This document shows, piece by piece, positions 35,991 to 44,404 of a stretch of 64,000 nucleotides of DNA. Under the pieces are notes generated by a model that saw only the letters and a program-made list of their open reading frames with translations, did no database searches and was not told where the DNA came from. The DNA comes from Rhizobium sp. J15 (GTDB taxonomy: Bacteria; Pseudomonadota; Alphaproteobacteria; Rhizobiales; Rhizobiaceae): contig NZ_NWSX01000031.1 in assembly GCF_002531825.1 (NCBI RefSeq), forward strand, positions 1 through 64,000. The letters are read 5' to 3'. How positions within the stretch are numbered: the stretch's first letter is position 1; every line of letters begins with the position of its first letter. The position numbers and the translations under genes are program-made.

Positions 35991-37100
35991 TTACGCGTGA
36001 ACCGTGGCGGCGCTGCTCATGGCGGAATTCTCGATGATACGGCCGGTATCGTAGGCATAGAGGTGGATTGCATTGTGATCGATCGCGATGCCGATCTGAT
36101 CGCCCGATTTCACCGTCACGACTTCCGTCAGCGCCACGGCAAAAGGCAGCCCGTCGAAATCGGCATGAACGACACGGCTCGCGCCGAGCTCTTCGATGAA
36201 ATCGGCCGTCGCGATCAAAGCGCCGGGCGCATCCGGCGCCACCAGCCGGGCGGCCTCGGCGCGCATGCCGAGCACGACGCGCTTTCCCTTCAGGCTCGCG
36301 GCGCGTTCGCGCGGCAGCGCGATCTTGCGGCTCTGATCATAGACGAAGACGCCCTCGTCGTTGATCGTGCCTTCGAGCAGGTTCATCGCCGGGGTGCCGA
36401 CGAAGCCGGCGACGAAACGCGAGACCGGATGATGATAGACCTCTTCCGGCGTGCCGACCTGCTCGACCCTGCCGCCATTCATCACCACCAGCCGGTCGGC
36501 GAGCGTCATCGCCTCGGTCTGGTCATGCGTGACAAAGATCGAGGTGGCGCCGAGGCGCCGGTGGAGGCGGCGGATTTCGGCGCGCATGGCGATGCGCAGC
36601 TTGGCGTCGAGGTTCGACAGCGGCTCGTCGAAGAGGAACACCTTCGGCTCGCGGATCATCGCGCGGCCCATGGCGACGCGCTGGCGCTGGCCGCCGGAAA
36701 GCGCGGCCGGCCGGCGGTCGAGGAAGGGTTCGAGGCTGAGCGCTTTGGCGACCTCTCCAATGCGTCGCTCCCGCTCCGCCTTCGCCACACCGGCGACCTT
36801 CAGGGCGTAGCCGATATTCTGGGCCACGGTCATATGCGGATAGAGCGCGTAGTTCTGGAACACCATGGCGCAGCCGCGCTCGCGCGGCTCCAGCTGGTTG
36901 ACGACGCGGCCGTCGATGGCGATTTCGCCGCCGCTGATTTCCTCGAGGCCGGCGATCATGCGCAAGAGCGTGGACTTGCCGCAGCCGGAAGGGCCGAGGA
37001 TGACGATGAATTCGCCGGACTGGATCTCCAGGTCGACGCCGTGAACGACGGGATGTTTGCCGTAGCTCTTCTTCACATCACGGATTGAGATCGGTGCCAC
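35991..37100 (-). CDS. ugpC: sn-Glycerol-3-phosphate ABC transporter ATP-binding protein
   Basis: 369-residue ATPase of the MalK/UgpC class that powers import. It has Walker A GPSGCGKST, signature LSGGQRQRV, Walker B VFLFDEPLSNLDA, H-loop VTHDQTEAM and a C-terminal TOBE-type regulatory domain (about 240-369). It lies 12 bp after ugpE, last in the operon. Assignment to G3P uptake comes from the UgpA, UgpE and UgpB neighbours. The E. coli homologue is also tied to phosphate regulation. Confidence 0.9.
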   Translation of the reverse strand: MAPISIRDVKKSYGKHPVVHGVDLEIQSGEFIVILGPSGCGKSTLLRMIAGLEEISGGEIAIDGRVVNQLEPRERGCAMVFQNYALYPHMTVAQNIGYALKVAGVAKAERERRIGEVAKALSLEPFLDRRPAALSGGQRQRVAMGRAMIREPKVFLFDEPLSNLDAKLRIAMRAEIRRLHRRLGATSIFVTHDQTEAMTLADRLVVMNGGRVEQVGTPEEVYHHPVSRFVAGFVGTPAMNLLEGTINDEGVFVYDQSRKIALPRERAASLKGKRVVLGMRAEAARLVAPDAPGALIATADFIEELGASRVVHADFDGLPFAVALTEVVTVKSGDQIGIAIDHNAIHLYAYDTGRIIENSAMSSAATVHA

Positions 37101-37112
37101 AGAACTGTTCCT

Positions 37113-38027
37113 TCACTTCTCGGTGGAGATGAGGCCACGCACGAACCAGCGCTGCATCAGGATGACGAGCACGAGCGGCGGCGACATGATGATAAGTGTA
37201 CCCGCCATGGCGACGTTCCAGTCAGGCAGGCCGAATTCGGATGGGATCAAGGTCTTGAGCTGCGTCACCGCAATACCGAAATTCGGATCGGTGGTGATGA
37301 GAAGCGGCCAGAGATACTGGTTCCATGCCCAGACGAACATGATCGTGAACAGCGCGATCATGTTCGGTCGCGACAGCGGCAACAGAATGTCCCAGAAGAA
37401 CCGGACCGCCCCCGATCCGTCCATCTTCGAAGCCTCCGCAAGCTCATCGGGAACCGTCAGGTAGAACTGCCGGTAGAGGAAGGTGCCGGTCGCGGTGGCG
37501 ACGAGCGGCGCCACGAGGCCGGTATAGGAATTCAGCAGGCCCCATTCCAGCTTGATCTGGATCCCGGTGATCTGTGCAACGAGCCAACTGATGCCGGTGA
37601 CATCGAGGATCGTTTGGAAAGGCTGCAGCGCATTGGCGGCGATCGAATAGGTCGGCACGATACGGACTTCGAGCGGCAGCATCAGCGTGATGAAGATGAT
37701 CCAGAAAATCAGGTGCCGGCCGCGGAAGCGGAAATAGACGATCGAGAAGGCCGCCATGGCGGAAAGGATGACCTTGCCGGCAGCGACCGACGTGGCGAAG
37801 ATGATGCTGTGCAGCAGCTTGTTGCCGAGATCGGCGCGCACCCAGGCTTCCCGGGCGTTGTCCCAGAAATGCGAGCCCGGCGTCAGCGGCAGCGGCACGC
37901 GGTTGACCGTCTCCAGATCGAGCGTCGATGCGATGATGACGATGACGAAAGGCAGGAGCGCGATCACCATGCCGAGCGCCAGAAGCGTGTAGCAGATGAA
38001 GTTGAATATCGGCGTGCGTTCGATCAT
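37113..38027 (-). CDS. ugpE: sn-Glycerol-3-phosphate ABC transporter permease UgpE
   Basis: 304-residue inner-membrane permease with about six spans. It matches E. coli UgpE closely from memory: IFITLMLPLEVRIVPT, the EAA loop DELAEASKMDGSGAVRFFWDILLPLS, WNQYLWPLLITTD and the C-terminus QRWFVRGLISTEK. It begins 10 bp after ugpA, in the order ugpB-A-E-C. Confidence 0.93.
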   Translation of the reverse strand: MIERTPIFNFICYTLLALGMVIALLPFVIVIIASTLDLETVNRVPLPLTPGSHFWDNAREAWVRADLGNKLLHSIIFATSVAAGKVILSAMAAFSIVYFRFRGRHLIFWIIFITLMLPLEVRIVPTYSIAANALQPFQTILDVTGISWLVAQITGIQIKLEWGLLNSYTGLVAPLVATATGTFLYRQFYLTVPDELAEASKMDGSGAVRFFWDILLPLSRPNMIALFTIMFVWAWNQYLWPLLITTDPNFGIAVTQLKTLIPSEFGLPDWNVAMAGTLIIMSPPLVLVILMQRWFVRGLISTEK

Positions 38028-38037
38028 GTCCGCGACC

Positions 38038-38922
38038 TCACTTGTAGTGCACGCGCCGCTCGATGAAGCGGAACTGGAAGATGGTGAGCATGACGACGAG
38101 CAGCATCAGGATGATGGATTGCGCCGCAGCGCCCGAATAATCGAGGCCCCGGAAACCGTCGAAATAAATCTTGTAGACCATCAGCTCCGTCGTGCGCGCC
38201 GGGCCGCCCTGCGTCATGACGTCGACGATGCCGAAGGAATCCTGGAAGCTTTCGGTGATGTTGATGACCAGCAGGAAGAACAAGGTCGGGGTCAGCAGCG
38301 GCAGCTGGAGGTCCCACATGCGGCGCAGCGGCCCCGACCCGTCCATGGCGGCCGCTTCGATCAGCGAGCGCGGAATGCCCTGCAGAGCCGAGAGGAAGAA
38401 GATGAAGTTATAGCCGATATATTTCCAGGAGAAGGCGACGATGACGGCGATCATCGCGTCCTTGCCGTCGAGCGCGGGATTCCAGAGCCCCGGCCAGACA
38501 TGGTTGATGACCGAGAGAAGGCCGGCCTCCGGCGCCAGGATGAAGCGGAAGGCGAGCCCGAGAGCGGGCGCGGCGATCGCATAGGGCCAGATGAAAACCG
38601 ACCGGTAGATCTTGTGGCCGCGCAGTTCGCGATCCGTCAAAAGCGCCAGGATGAGCGCCAGCCCCATGGCAATGATCGTCGAGCTGAAGCCGAAGACCAT
38701 GCTGCGGGTGATCGATTCCCAATAGATCGGATCGCTGAGCAGCAGCTTGAAATTGTCGAAGCCGACCCAGGCATTGCCGCCGCCCCATGGCTGCTCGAGC
38801 GTGAATGCCCAATAGAGCGCCTGCGCGCTCGGCCAGTAGAAGAAGACGAAGATCAGCAGCAGCATCGGGAATGCGAACAGCAGGCCGATCGTCGTCGAGG
38901 AGAAAGTGACGCGCTTTTCCAT
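38038..38922 (-). CDS. ugpA: sn-Glycerol-3-phosphate ABC transporter permease UgpA
   Basis: 294-residue permease with about six spans, carrying the EAA-type loop SLIEAAAMDGSGPLRRMWDLQLP. The end (AAAQSIILMLLVVMLTIFQF then IERRVHYK) is very like E. coli UgpA. It follows ugpB by 125 bp, a spacer holding a strong stem-loop, and precedes ugpE by 10 bp. Confidence 0.92.
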   Translation of the reverse strand: MEKRVTFSSTTIGLLFAFPMLLLIFVFFYWPSAQALYWAFTLEQPWGGGNAWVGFDNFKLLLSDPIYWESITRSMVFGFSSTIIAMGLALILALLTDRELRGHKIYRSVFIWPYAIAAPALGLAFRFILAPEAGLLSVINHVWPGLWNPALDGKDAMIAVIVAFSWKYIGYNFIFFLSALQGIPRSLIEAAAMDGSGPLRRMWDLQLPLLTPTLFFLLVINITESFQDSFGIVDVMTQGGPARTTELMVYKIYFDGFRGLDYSGAAAQSIILMLLVVMLTIFQFRFIERRVHYK

Positions 38923-39002
38923 GGGTGGTCGTTTTCGCCTGGTTTGACGTCAGGCGCGGGCGGCAGCGCGCATCCGCGACTGATGGGGAGAACTTACAAA
39001 GA

Positions 39003-39033
39003 CGCACCCGGCGCGCGAGGCGGACCGGGTGCG
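39003..39033 (-). terminator. Stem-loop between ugpB and ugpA
   Basis: Perfect 9-bp inverted repeat CGCACCCGG/CCGGGTGCG with a 13-base loop, 14 bp after the ugpB stop, followed leftward by TCTTTGTAAG. Such hairpins in binding-protein operons often keep the first gene more highly expressed than the permeases. Confidence 0.5.
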
Positions 39034-39047
39034 GCTCGATCAGGCGA

Positions 39048-40403
39048 TCAGGGGAGCTGAACGTTCTTGTAGGTCTGCTGGAAGCGGCGCAGGAGCTGGT
39101 TGCCGCGTTCGGCGGCCGAGTCGAACGAGGCCTGGACGTCGGCATTGTTGACGAAGATGGCCTGCAGGCTGTTGGCGATCTCGGTGCGGACCTGCAGCAG
39201 GCCGCCGAGACGGATGCCCTTGGCCGCTGCATCGCCAGCCGGGGAAACGGTCAGGCTCTGAATGGCGAGTTCGCGGCCGGCGTAAGGCGCCTTGTCGTAG
39301 AAGCCCTGCTTCTTCAGATATTCGAAGCCGGAGTTGCGGACCGGGATATAGCCGGTAACCGTCGACCAGGTCAGGGCTTCTTCCGGCTTGGCGATGAAGT
39401 TGAAGAAGGCGGCTGCCGCCTTGTACTCGGCGTCCGAATGGCCCTTCAGAACCCAGAGCGAAGCGCCGCCGACATAGGAGCTGTGACGGGTTGCGTCACC
39501 ATAGGTCGGGAGCATGGCAACGCCCCAGTTCATGCCCTGCTTGGCGGTGCGGCCGATATTGCCGTGGTCGCCGACCGAGGTCAGGATGACCTGGCAGTCG
39601 CCGGCGGCGAAGGCTTCGACGAAGGTCTGGCCGACGGCCTTGTTCTTGATGACGGCGAGCTTGTTGTCGTACCAGGACTTGAGGTCCTTGATGTAGCTGA
39701 CGAGAAGCGGGTTCTTGTTGAAGACAAGCTCGGCGTCGAGGCCTTCGAAACCGTTCTTCTTCGTGGCGATCGGCTCGCCGTTGACGGCTTCGAACTGCTC
39801 GACGTACTGCCAGACTTCGTTGTTGGAGATGTCGAAGGCGAGCGGGCATGCATAGCCGGCATCCTTCAGAGCCTTGAAGTCCTCACCGGCTTCCTTCCAG
39901 GTCGCCGGAGCATGATCCTTGCCGATCTTGGCGAAGGCGTCCTTGTTCCAGTAGAGCAGAGCGGTCGAGGAGTTGAAGGGGAAGGAATACATCTCGCCCT
40001 TCGACGTGGCGTAGTAGCCGGCGATGCCCGAGAAGTAATCGTTCCAGTCGACGGTGTAGCCCATGTCGGCCATCAGCTTGTTTGCCGGGTAGTAGGCGCC
40101 GGAAAGCATGATGTCGAGCGTGCCGGCGTCGGAAACCTGGGCGATGGTCGGCTGCTTGCCGGCGCGGAAGGCGGCAATGGTGTTCTGCAGGGAGGCGTCG
40201 TAGCTGCCCTGGCTGGTGCAGACGACTTCGTAATCGGCCTGCGACTGGTTGAAGCGATCGCACTGTTCCTGGACACGCTTTGCGATGTCACCGGAATTGC
40301 CGAACCAGAAGTCAATCTTGGTCTTTTCGGCGGCGGCAGCCGGGCCAGCGAGAAACGCTGTAGCGAGAAGGGCGCCGACGGCGCCGAGAAGCTTGGCTTG
40401 CAT
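39048..40403 (-). CDS. ugpB: sn-Glycerol-3-phosphate-binding periplasmic protein
   Basis: 451-residue substrate-binding protein. A signal peptide at about 1-24 (ends AAAAE) precedes a family-1 extracellular solute-binding fold. It matches UgpB through the ATIAQVSDAGT-like region, SFPFNSSTALLYWNKDAF, IGGASLWV-like VGGASLWVLKG, TGYIPV and the C-terminal ERGNQLLRRFQQTYKNV. ATG 40403 has GAGG upstream; a 20-codon extension is rejected. The gene heads ugpBAEC and has a Pho-box-like element 74-91 bp before its start. Confidence 0.93.
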   Translation of the reverse strand: MQAKLLGAVGALLATAFLAGPAAAAEKTKIDFWFGNSGDIAKRVQEQCDRFNQSQADYEVVCTSQGSYDASLQNTIAAFRAGKQPTIAQVSDAGTLDIMLSGAYYPANKLMADMGYTVDWNDYFSGIAGYYATSKGEMYSFPFNSSTALLYWNKDAFAKIGKDHAPATWKEAGEDFKALKDAGYACPLAFDISNNEVWQYVEQFEAVNGEPIATKKNGFEGLDAELVFNKNPLLVSYIKDLKSWYDNKLAVIKNKAVGQTFVEAFAAGDCQVILTSVGDHGNIGRTAKQGMNWGVAMLPTYGDATRHSSYVGGASLWVLKGHSDAEYKAAAAFFNFIAKPEEALTWSTVTGYIPVRNSGFEYLKKQGFYDKAPYAGRELAIQSLTVSPAGDAAAKGIRLGGLLQVRTEIANSLQAIFVNNADVQASFDSAAERGNQLLRRFQQTYKNVQLP

Positions 40404-40767
40404 GAGAACCTCGAACGTAAAAGAGACGCGCACTTTCAGCGCACGCCCTATTAGCTGGTCCAAATTGCCGCGGCCAATGAATATTCCATGACATGAAACA
40501 ACCGAAATCGTGCCGTCACGAAACCTTCATGCGGATGTTATTTGCCACGGCTGAAGGCTATATTGAGAGAAGCCTTGCCAACCACCCCAGCGCACTGCCG
40601 AATAGTTATATCTATACCAGAATTCCTATAAATTTCAACGATTTTCAATATTTGCCTATACTTCGACAGAACCTCTTTATTCACTGGCAATGGTCGCTTG
40701 AAACTTACAAAGAAGGCCATTTTTCTGCTGTTGCACTGCTGTGCAACGCTCGGTTTCAGCCTCGAAA
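40404..40767. other. 364-bp ugpB promoter region
   Basis: No credible gene. It is AT-rich from about 40600 to 40740 and holds the ugpB promoter, the Pho-box-like element at 40477-40494, and the 3' flank of the ROK gene. Confidence 0.6.
40477..40494 (-). promoter_or_regulatory. Pho-box-like element upstream of ugpB
   Basis: Read leftward: ATGTCAT-GGAA-TATTCAT, a 7-4-7 arrangement like the PhoB consensus CTGTCAT-N4-CTGTCAT. The first half matches 6 of 7 bases, the second only 4 of 7. ugp genes in rhizobia and E. coli are known to respond to phosphate starvation through PhoB. Confidence 0.4.
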
Positions 40768-41973
40768 TCAGCGGGGATCCTTCAAAATTGCAGCAAAATG
40801 CGGATCGAACGCCCGGCTGATCGGTCCGGCGGCCGCCCCGAGCGCTACCGACCAGGGATCGGCCATGCCGGGCTGCAGGCGCGGCAGGGTGCGGCCGCGC
40901 CTTTCGGCGATCGAAGGGAGCAGCGGCCCGATCGCCGCAATCAGCCTGTTCACCAGCCCTTCCGGCGCACTGCCGCAGAGGATCACCGTCTGCGGATCGA
41001 AGATCGTTTCGATCAAATGGATGCTCCAGCGCAGATCCGCCGCCGCCGCCCCGATCCAGGCCTCGATGCTCGGATCGCCCCTCGAAGCGAGGTCGTCGAT
41101 GCGCGCATGAAGATCGGGGTCGGCGGGGTCGGCCGACAGATGCTGGTAAAGCGAGGCGAGCGAGGCGCGGTGTTCGAGCGGCGTCGATTTGCCGTCGGCA
41201 AAGAGCAGCGCCATGCCGATCTCGCCGGCATTGCCGTTGGCGCCGCGGTAGAGTTCACCGTTCAGGATGAGGCCGGCGCCGATGCCGTAGCCGACGAAGA
41301 GGCAGACGGCATGATCGAGGCCGTGGGCGGCTCCCACCATGCGCTCGGCGGTCGCGGCTGCGGCCGCATCGTTCTGCAGGCCAACATCGAGCCCGGTGCC
41401 TGCGGTGAGGGTCTCCAGCAGCGGAAACTTCTGCCAGGCCTCCATCATCCACGGATCGTCGCCGCTGCCGTCGATCCCGAAGGGACCGGGCATCGCGACG
41501 CCGAGGCCGACCAGCCGCGTCTCCGATTGCTGGACGATCGCGGCGAGCTTCGAACGCACGCCGGCGACGAGATCGAGAATGACCTTCGCGCCTGTCGACG
41601 GGCCTCCGGGCGGCAAACCGGCCTCGGCGCGCACGAGAACGCTGCCGACGAGATCGACGGCGACCGCCCGAGTCACATGCCGGTCGATCTGCAGGCCGAT
41701 CGCAAAGGCGCCCTCGGGAACGAGCCGATACGGCGTCGAGGGCTGGCCCCTGCCCTTTCGTACCGCCTCCTGCGAACTGACGAGACCGTCGCGCTCGAGC
41801 TCCTCGATGATATTCGACACCGTCTGCTTGGTCAGCCGCGTCGCCCGCGCCAGATCGGCGCGCGAGAGCGCACCGTTGATCCGCAGGGCGTCGATCATCA
41901 CACGCCGGTTATGCGCGCTGGTGCCTTCGTGATTGGTGCCGCTCTTGGCCCTGATCGGCCTGCTGTCATTCAT
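40768..41973 (-). CDS. ROK-family transcriptional repressor
   Basis: 401-residue ROK regulator. The N-terminal winged helix (about 20-75: INGALSRADLARATRLTKQTVSNIIEEL) is followed by a sugar-kinase-like ROK domain with GYGIGAGLILNGELYRGANGNAGEIG. The zinc-site motif CxCGxxGCxE usually found just after this is absent. It is divergent from a sugar ABC operon with SIS and kinase genes and almost certainly its repressor, with a sugar or sugar phosphate as inducer. ATG 41973 is chosen; a TTG two codons earlier is also possible. Confidence 0.9.
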   Translation of the reverse strand: MNDSRPIRAKSGTNHEGTSAHNRRVMIDALRINGALSRADLARATRLTKQTVSNIIEELERDGLVSSQEAVRKGRGQPSTPYRLVPEGAFAIGLQIDRHVTRAVAVDLVGSVLVRAEAGLPPGGPSTGAKVILDLVAGVRSKLAAIVQQSETRLVGLGVAMPGPFGIDGSGDDPWMMEAWQKFPLLETLTAGTGLDVGLQNDAAAAATAERMVGAAHGLDHAVCLFVGYGIGAGLILNGELYRGANGNAGEIGMALLFADGKSTPLEHRASLASLYQHLSADPADPDLHARIDDLASRGDPSIEAWIGAAAADLRWSIHLIETIFDPQTVILCGSAPEGLVNRLIAAIGPLLPSIAERRGRTLPRLQPGMADPWSVALGAAAGPISRAFDPHFAAILKDPR

Positions 41974-42015
41974 GTGCAATTGCCTCTTGACTCCAGTAGA
42001 ATGTTGAAGAAGTAA

Positions 42016-42036
42016 TAAGTCAAGACAATTGACTTA
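42016..42036. promoter_or_regulatory. Candidate ROK operator
   Basis: Perfect 8-bp inverted repeat TAAGTCAA-N5-TTGACTTA in the 228-bp divergent spacer, 43 bp before the ROK start. The right arm could double as a -35 box (TTGACT). The best operator-like palindrome in this spacer. Confidence 0.55.
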
Positions 42037-42201
42037 ATAAGGGACCGAAGAGTTCCAGGGAACGCAAGAAGCCGCACAGGGCTTCCAACGACGCTCCGAG
42101 ATCACGAACCGGCACGTTTTTTCTCACGCGTGCCTTCTCGAAAACCGATGGCGGAAAATCCGCCCTCGGCCATGCGTAAATGTCAAAAACTGGAGGCTGC
42201 A

Positions 42202-43440
42202 ATGCTGAAATCCTTGAACAAGACGCTTTTGGGTGCGGCCTTGATCGGCGCATCCCTTGCCCCGCATGCTTTCGCCGAAACGACGCTCAACGCGCTGTTC
42301 ATGGCGCAGGCCGCCTACAGCGAGGCCGATGTGCGCGCCATGACCGACGCTTTCGCCAAGGCGAACCCGGATATCAAGGTCAATCTCGAATTCGTTCCCT
42401 ATGAAGGCCTGCACGACAAGACCGTGCTGGCGCAGGGTTCCGGCGGCGGTTACGACGTCGTCCTTTTCGACGTCATCTGGCCGGCCGAATACGCCACCAA
42501 CAAGGTGCTGGTCGACGTCTCCTCCCGCATCACCGAGGAGACGAAGAAGGGCGTGCTGCCGGGCGCCTGGACCACCGTGCAGTATGACGGCAAATATTAC
42601 GGCATGCCGTGGATCCTCGACACCAAATACCTGTTTTACAACAAGGAAATCCTGGAAAAGGCCGGCATCAAGGCCCCGCCGAAAACCTGGGACGAACTGG
42701 CCGAACAGGCGAAGACCATCAAGGACAAGGGCCTGCTCGCCACCCCGATCGCCTGGAGCTGGTCGCAGGCCGAAGCCGCGGTTTGCGACTACACCACGCT
42801 CGTCAGCGCCTATGGCGGCGATTTCCTGAAGGACGGCAAGCCGGCCTTCCAGACCGGCGGCGGCCTCGATGCGCTGAAATACATGGTCTCGAGCTATACA
42901 TCCGGCCTGACGAACCCGAATTCCAAGGAATTCCTGGAAGAGGATGTCCGCAAGGTCTTCCAGAACGGCGATGCCGCCTTCGCGCTGAACTGGACCTACA
43001 TGTACAACATGGCCAACGACCCGAAGGACAGCAAGGTCGCAGGCAAGGTCGGCGTCGTGCCGGCGCCGGGTGTCGCCGGCAAGAGCGAGGCTTCGGCCGT
43101 CAACGGCTCGATGGGCCTCGGCATCACCTCCGCCAGCAAACATCCCGACGAGGCCTGGAAATACATCACCTTCATGACGTCGCAGGCGACACAGAACGCC
43201 TACGCCAAGCTCAGCCTGCCGATCTGGGCCTCCTCCTACGCGGACCCGGCCGTTACCAAGGGCCAGGAGGAGCTGATCTCGGCCGCCAAGGTTGGCCTCG
43301 CCGCCATGTATCCGCGCCCGACGACGCCGAAATATCAGGAGCTTTCGACGGCGCTGCAGCAGGCGATCCAGGAATCGCTGCTCGGCCAGTCGACGCCCGA
43401 GGACGCGCTGAAGTCGGCCGCCGAAAACAGCGGCCTCTGA
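42202..43440 (+). CDS. Carbohydrate ABC transporter substrate-binding protein
   Basis: 412-residue family-1 solute-binding protein. A signal peptide at about 1-24 (ends AHAFAE) leads into a mature domain with FDVIWPAEYATN, GMPWILDTKYLFYNKEIL and WTYMYNMANDP. ATG 42202 has GGAGG five bases upstream; an extension to 42130 is rejected. It is the first gene of a six-gene operon. An amino sugar, modified sugar or glycoside is plausible given the SIS and PfkB partners. The substrate is not known. Confidence 0.9.
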   Translation: MLKSLNKTLLGAALIGASLAPHAFAETTLNALFMAQAAYSEADVRAMTDAFAKANPDIKVNLEFVPYEGLHDKTVLAQGSGGGYDVVLFDVIWPAEYATNKVLVDVSSRITEETKKGVLPGAWTTVQYDGKYYGMPWILDTKYLFYNKEILEKAGIKAPPKTWDELAEQAKTIKDKGLLATPIAWSWSQAEAAVCDYTTLVSAYGGDFLKDGKPAFQTGGGLDALKYMVSSYTSGLTNPNSKEFLEEDVRKVFQNGDAAFALNWTYMYNMANDPKDSKVAGKVGVVPAPGVAGKSEASAVNGSMGLGITSASKHPDEAWKYITFMTSQATQNAYAKLSLPIWASSYADPAVTKGQEELISAAKVGLAAMYPRPTTPKYQELSTALQQAIQESLLGQSTPEDALKSAAENSGL

Positions 43441-43460
43441 GCCCGGCATGAACCCCGGGC
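43441..43460 (+). terminator. Stem-loop directly after the binding-protein gene
   Basis: GCCCGG-N8-CCGGGC begins at the first base after the stop codon, in the 79-bp gap before the first permease. Same layout as in the ugp operon; likely an expression-ratio element. Confidence 0.45.
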
Positions 43461-43519
43461 GGCGCCTGTCGTCGCCCGGCTCGATTCCAATAACCTAAGA
43501 ATGAAAAAGGGTCGCCTCG

Positions 43520-44404
43520 ATGTCGGGCACATGGCTGACAACGCGCGCGTGGCTGTTGATGCTGCCGCTTCTCGTGGTCATGATCTGGGTCATCGGCTGG
43601 CCGCTGGTCGATACCGTCGGCCTCTCCTTCACCGATGCCAAGCTCGTCGGCACCGGCGGCAATTTCGTCGGCATCGACAATTACGTGAAGATGCTCTCCG
43701 GCTCGAATTTCCAGCGCACGCTGGTCACCACAGCCTGGTTCGCGATCGTCTCGGTCGCCGCCGAGATGGTGATCGGCGTGCTTGCCGCCCTCCTGCTGAA
43801 CCAGCAGTTCCGCGGCCGCACGGCGCTGCGCGCCCTGATGATCCTGCCCTGGGCGCTGCCGACCGTCGTCAACGCCACGCTCTGGCGATTGATCTACAAT
43901 CCGGAATACGGTGCGCTCAACGCCGCGCTGACGCAGCTCGGCCTGCTCGATGCCTATCGCTCCTGGCTCGGCGAGCCGGGCACCGCGCTCGCCGCCCTCA
44001 TCGTCGCCGACTGCTGGAAGAATTTTCCGCTGGTGGCGCTGATCGCGCTTGCCGCGCTCCAGGCCGTGCCGCGCGATATCACCGCCGCTTCGCTCGTCGA
44101 CGGCGCCGGCCCCTTCGCCCGCTTCCGCTTCGTCATCCTGCCCTATCTCGCCGGCCCGCTGATGGTGGCGCTCGTGCTGCGCACGATCGAGGCCTTCAAG
44201 GTATTCGACATCATCTGGGTCATGACCCGTGGCGGCCCGGCCAACAGCACCCGCACGCTCTCGATCCTCGTCTATCAGGAAGCCTTCTCCTTCCAGCGGG
44301 CGGGCTCGGGCGCGTCCTTGGCCTTGATCGTCACGCTGCTGGTGACGCTGCTTGCCGCCGGCTACGCCGCCCTGGTGCGCAAGACCGCCGGGAGTGCCGC
44401 CTGA
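43520..44404 (+). CDS. Carbohydrate ABC transporter permease 1 (MalF-type)
   Basis: 294-residue inner-membrane permease with about six spans and an EAA loop (VPRDITAASLVDGAGPFARFRFVILP). Later sequence (IIWVMTRGGPANSTRTLSILVY) is typical of sugar permeases paired with UgpE-type partners. AAGGG is eight bases before the ATG. The stop shares one base with the next gene (TGATG). Confidence 0.9.
   Translation: MSGTWLTTRAWLLMLPLLVVMIWVIGWPLVDTVGLSFTDAKLVGTGGNFVGIDNYVKMLSGSNFQRTLVTTAWFAIVSVAAEMVIGVLAALLLNQQFRGRTALRALMILPWALPTVVNATLWRLIYNPEYGALNAALTQLGLLDAYRSWLGEPGTALAALIVADCWKNFPLVALIALAALQAVPRDITAASLVDGAGPFARFRFVILPYLAGPLMVALVLRTIEAFKVFDIIWVMTRGGPANSTRTLSILVYQEAFSFQRAGSGASLALIVTLLVTLLAAGYAALVRKTAGSAA

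Noticed and set aside
43501..44403. N-terminal extension of permease 2 giving a 582-residue protein
   Set aside because: This stretch is permease 1 in another frame; the permease 2 start is fixed by the TGATG overlap at 44404.
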